From contig JANQFF010000262.1 of NCBI GenBank assembly GCA_028277965.1, positions 1-46,719 of the forward strand: a stretch of 46,719 nt of DNA, in the 5' to 3' direction. Positions within the stretch are counted from its first letter, which is position 1, and each line of letters begins with the position of its first letter. Made by a program: the position numbers and the translations under genes. Below the pieces are notes generated by a model. It was not told the DNA's origin and searched no databases. It worked only from the letters and a program-made list of their open reading frames with translations. The DNA comes from Pseudomonadales bacterium. GTDB taxonomy: Bacteria; Pseudomonadota; Gammaproteobacteria; Pseudomonadales; Azotimanducaceae. Shown here one piece after another: positions 41,120 to 46,719 of the stretch.

Positions 41120-42291
41120 CAGACAACCTCCCCGACATCCGCCCCAAGATAGTCGAGGACACTCTGTTGAAAATGCATGATTGGTCCCTCCGCACCGTCA
41201 CCATTTGCCAACGGCCCAATTTCAAACTTCGGAGACTTAAGTGCACGCTGGATCTTCTCGACAATCCACATGTCTTCGATCTGAAAGTTCCCCGACTCCA
41301 ACGGGTGTTCCTCGAGATCCTCCAGTTTGATCGGCTTATCCACTCCACTGAGATCAAAACGACCAGCGGATCCCACGGGTGCCCAGCCCTTTGTGCGCAT
41401 GTACGTGATGTCCGGTGTGGCGGGTTCGAGGGTTGAAACATAAAACCCCCAGGGGCTGGGTGAGAGAATCGTCAATGGAAACAGCATCACCACACCCGGG
41501 TAGAACGCCTCGTTGTGGCCTGCCAGGCGTGTGGCACCGTAACCATCCGAAATATCGGCAGACAGTATGCTGTTCGACTGAGGTGGACCGTCGCGCTCGG
41601 TGGAATACCAGACAACGTTGCGACCCACCGGTTTCCAGATATTGCGATCGGGGTAGAGCTTGCCCAGGGTGTTGTCGTGGAGATATCCCAGGTGATAGCC
41701 GTCGATGGCGTTTTCGTAGAAGACCTTCCAGTTGCAGTGCATCTCGTAGACGATTTCACCGGCATACTCCATGCTGCCGTCATCGAACCTGTGCGGCCAC
41801 GCGTGCTCCTCCATATTGGCAAGCCAGCTCCCCAGACTTTCCGGCGGGTCTTCAGCGGGATTCACATAGACAATCCCGGCACTTGTCCCCACAGCCGCGG
41901 CTTTCAACGCCAATGAGTCTTTCCCATCCTCAAAACAGCTCTCTTCGTTGGGTCTTGAGCGCAGTTCTCCACTCAACTCGTACGTCCAACGGTGATAGGG
42001 ACACATGAGAGTTGAGCCACAGTTACCTCTGTCTTCCACAACTTCACAGCCGCGATGCCGACAGATGTTGTGAAACGCCCGCAGGTTGCCGTCCGTCCCC
42101 CGCACAACAAACATAGGGTAGTCCATGAAAACAAACGACACGAAGTCCCCCGGATTGGCTACCTCAACTTCCGTGCACGCATACGTCCATGATCGAGAAA
42201 AAAGCAGTTCGTTTTCAGCTTCGAACCACTTATCTGACAGATAAGCCTCTTTGGGAAGCAGTTGCACAGGTTTGGCAAATTCATTCGCCAT
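41119..42291 (-). CDS. Rieske-type aromatic ring-hydroxylating oxygenase, alpha subunit (1)
   Basis: A 390-residue Rieske oxygenase. The 2Fe-2S site is CRHRGCEV and CPYHRWTYEL; the mononuclear iron site is NWKVFYENAIDGYHLGYLH with the D-xx-H-xxxx-H ligands. Such oxygenases need a ferredoxin and reductase, which are not encoded in the window. The gene overlaps the TetR gene upstream by 11 bases and the LLM gene downstream by one base. Its likely regulator is the TetR protein. Confidence 0.94.
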   Translation of the reverse strand: MANEFAKPVQLLPKEAYLSDKWFEAENELLFSRSWTYACTEVEVANPGDFVSFVFMDYPMFVVRGTDGNLRAFHNICRHRGCEVVEDRGNCGSTLMCPYHRWTYELSGELRSRPNEESCFEDGKDSLALKAAAVGTSAGIVYVNPAEDPPESLGSWLANMEEHAWPHRFDDGSMEYAGEIVYEMHCNWKVFYENAIDGYHLGYLHDNTLGKLYPDRNIWKPVGRNVVWYSTERDGPPQSNSILSADISDGYGATRLAGHNEAFYPGVVMLFPLTILSPSPWGFYVSTLEPATPDITYMRTKGWAPVGSAGRFDLSGVDKPIKLEDLEEHPLESGNFQIEDMWIVEKIQRALKSPKFEIGPLANGDGAEGPIMHFQQSVLDYLGADVGEVV

Positions 42292-42838
42292 GGTTCACCC
42301 CCAATCCGTTTAGAAATGTGTTGAGCGCAAGATCCGCAGCGTCTGCCAGGGCGAGGCGCCCAGCGGATACCTCAGACCACGCCGTCCAGACCAGCTGATC
42401 AATCTGCGCCACCGCCCAGCTGTCACTGACAGCGTTGCCAAGCGCATGTTCTGCCCGCAGCTGCGCCACGAGATCCGCCACCCACGCAAGCTCCGCCTGG
42501 TAATAACGCTCGACTTTTTCATCCGGAGCCGGTTCTCGGCGCAGAAACGCATAGTGGTCCCCAAGCGGGATCACAGCGCTGAACATTCGGCGCAGCCGTT
42601 CAACAGCTGGCGCGTTTTCATCATCACTGGCGAGCACTGCCTTGTTGGTCTCGCGGATTGATCGCTTCTGGATAGCGGCAACCAGTTCATCCCGGTTGGA
42701 GAAATGCCGGTGTAACGTTGCCCTGCCAACGCCTGCTTTGAGCGCAATTTCACTCATTGTTGCCGCGCGGTCGCGCGCCAGGAGCTCTGTGGCCGCCTGA
42801 ATGATGGCTTCTTCACTGGATAGTCTTATGGCCTGCAA
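42281..42838 (-). CDS. TetR-family regulator of the oxygenase locus
   Basis: A 185-residue TetR protein. ATMSEIALKAGVGRATLHRHFSNRDELVAA is the helix-turn-helix. It lies between the transporter gene and the Rieske gene on the same strand, so it is likely cotranscribed and self-regulating. The best candidate target is the 24-bp near-palindrome at 44265. It overlaps the Rieske gene by 11 bases. Confidence 0.9.
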   Translation of the reverse strand: MQAIRLSSEEAIIQAATELLARDRAATMSEIALKAGVGRATLHRHFSNRDELVAAIQKRSIRETNKAVLASDDENAPAVERLRRMFSAVIPLGDHYAFLRREPAPDEKVERYYQAELAWVADLVAQLRAEHALGNAVSDSWAVAQIDQLVWTAWSEVSAGRLALADAADLALNTFLNGLGVNHGE

Positions 42839-42839
42839 G

Positions 42840-44261
42840 TTAACCCCCTTCTGCCTCTAATTTGCTTAAGTTTGTTGCATGACTCTGCCGGTCAATCCGG
42901 TAGAACGTCAGGCAGTAAATCGATATCAGGCTGAAACCCATGACGGCGGGCGCGTAGAGCCAGCCCAGACTCTCACCAACAGCCGGGTCCATCTGTGCAG
43001 TGGCCGTTTCCAACGGAAAATCGATGATGGCCAGCAGCACGCCGCCAGCCCACACACCCACTCCGCTTGCCACCTTCCCGACAAAAGACTGCACGGAATA
43101 GAGAAGTCCTTCCTCCCGGCGGCCAGTTACAACCGCTCTTGCTTCGACGATGTCAGCAATCATCGATGCCGTGAGCGCACCAATCATGACAATGAGCGAA
43201 ACCTGGACCACACCAACGACAACCATCAGGGGAAACAGGATCGTTTCATCAGCAGGAAACCATCCCATCAGCCTCAGCAGAACAGGTCCCGAGCCAACCA
43301 ATACAGACACGATGGAGAGCCCTATCAGGGTGTGCTTCTTGTCTCGCCCATAGCTGACAAGGGGAAGCACGAAAAAGGCGATGACCGCCGAGGCGAGCTG
43401 GGCTGCGAGAATGACCGATATCTGGTCTGAATCAAAACCCCAGAAATACGGTTGCATGTATGCCCACAGCGCGGTTGAAGTGCCACTGGATGCGGCTCCA
43501 AAAAGCCCGGTCAGGAGCATGCTCAGGAAACTCACATCAGTGAACGTGGTACGTGTTTCCTTGAGCATTTGAGATACAGTCTGCCCACCCACCGGCATTT
43601 TGCCCGCACTCCTGGCTTTGCCGTATGTGCCAAGCGCCGCGACCGCGGTACAGACGAAAATGAAAGCGCCGCCAATAAGCCCGGCCTCGACATATCCTTC
43701 CGCCCGAAGGATTCCAGAACCATCGGGGAATTCCGGTGTATCAGCCAGCCAGAACATGTACATCGCCACCGCCATGATCGTGCCGACAAACCACGATGCA
43801 CTGTAGGAGTAGTTCATCAGTGATGTCCGCTCGTCGTAGTCGGATGTGATCTCCGGCAACAAAGCGTTGAACGGAACTACATGCAGCGTTTGCGATAACC
43901 TGAGAACCACACTCAAAAACAGCAGGTACAGAAACAATCCCGTTTGCGACAACTCAGGCACGTCCCAGAGAAAGTAGTAACCCAGCGAGACGGGTACAGC
44001 TGAAACAAACAGGAAGGGATGGCGTCGACCCCAGCGACTAGAGAGTCGGTCCGACCATCGTCCAACGAGAGGATCCGACACCGCATCGACGATGAGGGCA
44101 ATCAGCAGCGCTGTACCCGCAAGTGCGGGGTCGAGGCCCAGCACCTGGCTGTAGTAAAGCAGCAGGAAGTAAGCAACCCCGTTACTGATCACTCCGCTTG
44201 CGGTTCCTGAGGCGGCGAAACTCAGCCGTGTGACGGTTCTGGATGGCTTGAACATTGACAT
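42840..44261 (-). CDS. GPH-family (MelB-like) MFS transporter
   Basis: A 473-residue permease with about twelve membrane helices. DAVSDPLVGRWSDRLSSRWGRRHPF is the signature of the glycoside-pentoside-hexuronide:cation symporter family. Several members in oxidative bacteria transport other organic compounds, such as terpenoid or aromatic acids, so the substrate may be that of the nearby oxygenases. The start is at 44261 (a second ATG lies two codons in). No ribosome site precedes either, and the operator at 44265 abuts the start; a leaderless message is possible. Confidence 0.88.
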   Translation of the reverse strand: MSMFKPSRTVTRLSFAASGTASGVISNGVAYFLLLYYSQVLGLDPALAGTALLIALIVDAVSDPLVGRWSDRLSSRWGRRHPFLFVSAVPVSLGYYFLWDVPELSQTGLFLYLLFLSVVLRLSQTLHVVPFNALLPEITSDYDERTSLMNYSYSASWFVGTIMAVAMYMFWLADTPEFPDGSGILRAEGYVEAGLIGGAFIFVCTAVAALGTYGKARSAGKMPVGGQTVSQMLKETRTTFTDVSFLSMLLTGLFGAASSGTSTALWAYMQPYFWGFDSDQISVILAAQLASAVIAFFVLPLVSYGRDKKHTLIGLSIVSVLVGSGPVLLRLMGWFPADETILFPLMVVVGVVQVSLIVMIGALTASMIADIVEARAVVTGRREEGLLYSVQSFVGKVASGVGVWAGGVLLAIIDFPLETATAQMDPAVGESLGWLYAPAVMGFSLISIYCLTFYRIDRQSHATNLSKLEAEGG

Positions 44262-44264
44262 ATC

Positions 44265-44313
44265 AAATGAGACACTACTGTATCATTTCGCGAATATCAA
44301 AAGAAATTACAAT
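44265..44313. promoter_or_regulatory. 24-bp near-palindromic operator and divergent promoter
   Basis: From 44265 to 44288 the two strands match at 20 of 24 positions: outer arms AAATGA and TCATTT, inner pairs ACA and TGT around a TA centre. This is a typical TetR-type operator. TACAAT (44308-44313) is a good -10 for the Rieske gene at 44341, and its -35 would fall at the edge of the palindrome. The palindrome also abuts the start of the divergent transporter gene, so one repressor could silence both units. Confidence 0.68.
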
Positions 44314-44340
44314 TAAGGCCGTCACAGGAGGGAGGAAGCC

Positions 44341-45516
44341 ATGACTGCTTATCACCACCGTACTGAAGAAGCCCATCAGCTGATTCCACCAGGGGGCTAC
44401 ACAGACCAGCACTACTTCGAAATCGAGCAGGACGTCATTTTCAGCCGCTACTGGAATTTCGCTGGGATGACAGATGATATTCCCAATCCAGGTGATTTTC
44501 GCTGTACCCAGGCGGGGCGCTATCCACTTGTTGTTGTGCGCGACGATGAAGGTGAGATACACGCGTTCCACAACATCTGCCGGCACCGCGGTACGCAGTT
44601 CATGGAAGGCTCAGGCAACTCACCGAAAGGTCTGCAGTGCCCCTACCATAAGTGGTTTTATGAACTGAACGGCAACCTCAAAGCCATCCCCCGGGAGGAC
44701 CCGCTGTTTCCAGGGATACAGAAAGACCAGATGGGTTTGATGCCCGCCGCTATCGGAATTTTCCGGGGACTGATGTTTGTCCACCCGGACCCCACCCCGG
44801 CGGAGACGTTCCAGACGTTCTGTGCATCGCTCGAAGACAAGATCGGACCTCACCAGCCCAACCAGATGGTCGAGCTTGGCGTGAGCCGCCACGAGTTCGA
44901 AGCAAACTGGAAAATGGTGGTTGAGAATTACATGGATGCGTACCACCTCTTCTACCTGCATGAAAGGTCAGCTGCGACGTTCGATCACGAACAATTCGAG
45001 TGGGACACAACCGGCCGCCACTACCTTTTCTACGAACCAGTGGTTGAGAAATACAGACACTGGGCGGACAAGGTGTACGGCGACGGCCCAATCGGGGTTG
45101 TCCCCGGCACTGATCCGCAAACGTACGGCGGCACATTCCACATGCTCTTCCCGAACATCGGTTGGGTCGGGATGGCGCACAGCTGGAGCACCTTTCATGC
45201 AATTCCCGTTTCTGCGGAACGTACCATTGTGGAAAGCCGCATCCGGGTTATGCCAGACGCAGCAGAGCAGATGAAATCGTCCCGGCGATTTGAAGACAGG
45301 TTCAACAAAGGCGATATCAATCTCGTTACTCTTGATGACTGTCCAACACCTCCAATGGAATCTGACAACCTGATGTTCGAAGACATGTGGGCCTGCCGTC
45401 AGATGCAGCGGGCGATGCACTCACCCGCTTTCAAAGTCGGTGCGATGGCGCGAACATTCGAAAGTACACTCACCTTCTATCAGCGCAACGTTCTGGATTT
45501 TGTGACGTATGAGTAA
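44341..45516 (+). CDS. Rieske-type oxygenase alpha subunit (2)
   Basis: A 391-residue Rieske oxygenase with CRHRGTQF and CPYHKWFYEL (2Fe-2S) and NWKMVVENYMDAYHLFYLH (mononuclear iron ligands). Similar in layout to the gene at 41119, but clearly a different subfamily by the surrounding sequence. It has a strong site, GGAGGGAGGAAG. The stop overlaps the CmcJ/NvfI-like gene by 8 bases. It is likely repressed through the palindrome at 44265. Confidence 0.94.
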   Translation: MTAYHHRTEEAHQLIPPGGYTDQHYFEIEQDVIFSRYWNFAGMTDDIPNPGDFRCTQAGRYPLVVVRDDEGEIHAFHNICRHRGTQFMEGSGNSPKGLQCPYHKWFYELNGNLKAIPREDPLFPGIQKDQMGLMPAAIGIFRGLMFVHPDPTPAETFQTFCASLEDKIGPHQPNQMVELGVSRHEFEANWKMVVENYMDAYHLFYLHERSAATFDHEQFEWDTTGRHYLFYEPVVEKYRHWADKVYGDGPIGVVPGTDPQTYGGTFHMLFPNIGWVGMAHSWSTFHAIPVSAERTIVESRIRVMPDAAEQMKSSRRFEDRFNKGDINLVTLDDCPTPPMESDNLMFEDMWACRQMQRAMHSPAFKVGAMARTFESTLTFYQRNVLDFVTYE

Positions 45517-46276
45517 CCGGTATTGCGAAGCCGACATTCAGTACATGAACGCCCCGTTGCGAACGAAAGTCCGCAATGCCAGGAACGAAAACTTCAGCTG
45601 GCAGAAAAACGGTTTCGAACTGATCCGACACGAAACCGCCGTCACCGATTGGGACAATGACATGGAACGCTATTCCCGGGAGATCCGCGAGCTTGCGCTG
45701 AACCTGAGTGGCGCGGATCACATTATGTGGTTTCCGAGCCTGGAACGCAGTCCCCGCGCCCGCGAGGTCAGCGAAGACTACGCACCGATCCAGTACGCCC
45801 ACTCTGACTACACGGAAACCTACTACGACATGATCAAAAACCCTGATCATCCGTACCGCGCGATCCTGCAACCGAGCATCGATGCCAGTGGGATCACAGA
45901 AAACGACATTCAGGGCGCCACACGTATCCTGACACTACAGTTCTGGCGAAACATCGGTGAAGGCAACCCGGACTATCCCCTGGCCTTCTGTGACTGCAGA
46001 ACCGTCCTGCGCAGGAATCTGGAACCCATCCTGGTCGAAGAGTACGGTGGTGTTCCTACCCGTTTCGAGTCTTTTGCAGTGACACGCTCACGCCGACACC
46101 GGTGGTATACCTACCCTGCAATGAAAGTCGATGAGCTGCTGGTATTCCGCGCATACGACAGCGATCTGGCTGAGCGTAAAGAACCGTTCTGGACACCGCA
46201 CACCGCTTTCCACGATCCCCATGGAGATACTCCGCGGAGAAGTATCGAAAGCCGGGCGATTTGTCTGTTTTCATAG
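45509..46276 (+). CDS. CmcJ/NvfI-family oxygenase-like protein
   Basis: A 255-residue protein of the CmcJ/NvfI type. Matching blocks: APIQYAHSDYTETYYDMI (the H-x-D type pair expected for Fe binding), RILTLQFWRNIGEG with PLAFCDCRTV, HRWYTYPAMKVDELLVFRAYDSD and HTAFHDP. The family includes CmcJ (cephamycin synthesis) and the fungal endoperoxide- or isomerisation-type NvfI enzymes, Fe(II)/2-oxoglutarate-like. It is coupled to the Rieske oxygenase, so two iron oxygenases may act in sequence on one substrate. The exact reaction is unknown. Confidence 0.8.
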   Translation: MSNRYCEADIQYMNAPLRTKVRNARNENFSWQKNGFELIRHETAVTDWDNDMERYSREIRELALNLSGADHIMWFPSLERSPRAREVSEDYAPIQYAHSDYTETYYDMIKNPDHPYRAILQPSIDASGITENDIQGATRILTLQFWRNIGEGNPDYPLAFCDCRTVLRRNLEPILVEEYGGVPTRFESFAVTRSRRHRWYTYPAMKVDELLVFRAYDSDLAERKEPFWTPHTAFHDPHGDTPRRSIESRAICLFS

Positions 46277-46282
46277 ATTCAA

Positions 46283-46719
46283 GAATCGCGGCTAAAGCCG
46301 CTCCTACAGAAAAATCCGACTAACTCTGGAATCGCGGCTAAAGCCGCTCCTACACAAAAACCCGACTAACGCCGGAATCGCGGCTAAAGCCGCTCCTACA
46401 GAAAATCCGACTAACTCTGGAATCGCGGCTAAAACCGCTCCTACAGAAAAACCCGACTAACGCCGGAATCGCGGCTAAAGCCGCTCCTACAGAAAAACCC
46501 GACTAACGCCGGAATCGCGGCTAAAGCCGCTCCTACACAAAAACCCGACTAACGCCGGAAGCGCGGCTAAAGCCGCTCCTACAGAAAAACCCGACTAATG
46601 CCGGAAATCGCGGCTGAAACCGCTCCTACAGAAAAACCCGACAAACTCTGGAATCGCGGCTAAAGCCGCTCCTACAGAAAAACCCGACTAACGCCGGAAT
46701 CGCGGCTAAAGCCGCTCCT
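46283..46719. repeat. Tandem array of ten REP-like hairpins, 46-bp period (cut by right edge)
   Basis: The unit contains ATCGCGGCTAAAGCCGCTCC, then TACAGAAAAACCCGACTAAC and a short linker. Units start at about 46283, 46329, 46375, 46420, 46466, 46512, 46558, 46604, 46651 and 46697. Each has the hairpin GCGGCT-AA-AGCCGC and the tail CTCCTACA, as in Pseudomonas-type REP elements. Variation is small: linkers alternate between ACTCTG and ACGCCG types, and two units carry AACCGC in the second arm, which weakens the stem. The array begins just after the CmcJ-like gene, with a short GATTC-AA-GAATC inverted repeat leading in. Confidence 0.93.

Noticed and set aside
46283-46719. CRISPR array
   Set aside because: The sequence between hairpins is nearly the same in every unit, so there are no spacers, and no cas gene is near. 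It is a tandem repeat.
1-46719. tRNA, rRNA, integrase, transposase or phage genes
   Set aside because: Looked for by typical sequence or motifs in all gaps and coding regions; none was seen.

Overview
The window looks like chromosomal DNA of a flagellated, probably marine or freshwater, gammaproteobacterium with an oxidative, broad-substrate metabolism. The signs are an MSHA-type pilus biogenesis cluster, a flgB sigma-54 promoter, a TonB-dependent receptor, Rieske oxygenases, CaiB/SDR/LLM-type catabolic genes, and REP-like palindromes of the type common in Pseudomonas-like genomes. No rRNA, tRNA, integrase, transposase or phage gene was seen. Gene density is high, and many neighbours overlap by ATGA or TGATG.

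Layout. (1) 1-713, minus strand: the start of a flagellar rod operon (flgB, partial flgC) behind a near-perfect sigma-54 promoter. (2) 898-9935, minus strand: a nine-gene type IV pilus-like / MSHA-like assembly operon. Its order is pilin, ATPase, platform protein, second pilin, PilM/N-like fusion, PilO-like, PilP-like, secretin, TPR protein. (3) 10120-14295, plus strand: a conserved uncharacterised protein behind a FliA-like promoter, a DUF6316-like protein, an SMP-30 lipoprotein and a membrane diguanylate cyclase. (4) 14211-17441, minus strand: PepSY-like protein, MsrQ-like haem membrane protein, DsbA-fold isomerase and DUF4153 membrane protein. (5) 17532-21106, plus strand: Tat-exported carotenoid oxygenase, APH-like kinase, a small membrane-anchored protein and a methyltransferase. 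(6) 21312-25870, minus strand: catabolic genes (DUF1330-like, CaiB CoA-transferase, nitronate monooxygenase, SDR), then a GFA protein and an ArsR regulator. The ArsR gene faces an SRPBCC gene across a small regulated promoter. (7) 26519-29015, minus strand: an XRE-DUF4177 regulator, a polysaccharide deacetylase and an FAD monooxygenase.

(8) 29070-35621, minus strand, is the most distinctive part: a tryptophan tryptophylquinone (TTQ) amine dehydrogenase locus with two heavy/light chain pairs. The order is mauB1-mauA1-mauB2-mauE-mauD-mauA2, then a mono-haem cytochrome c, a DUF1080 protein and an unknown protein. Both light chains keep the two TTQ tryptophans 51 residues apart and the two active-site aspartates. 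No mauG and no amicyanin gene lies in the window. A TetR gene is divergent from the locus across a 16-bp inverted repeat and is followed by a TonB-dependent receptor, which suggests uptake and periplasmic oxidation of a specific amine.

(9) 38701-46276: two tandem paralogous acetyltransferase-like genes; an LLM flavin monooxygenase with a Rieske oxygenase, a TetR and a GPH-type transporter on the minus strand; and, divergently, a second Rieske oxygenase with a CmcJ/NvfI-like oxygenase. A 24-bp near-palindrome between the divergent units is a likely operator. (10) 46283 to the right edge: ten 46-bp tandem repeats, each carrying a REP-like hairpin. This is the only stretch over 300 bases without a gene.

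Gene names in the pilus and mau clusters rest on motifs and gene order read by eye; no database search was run.
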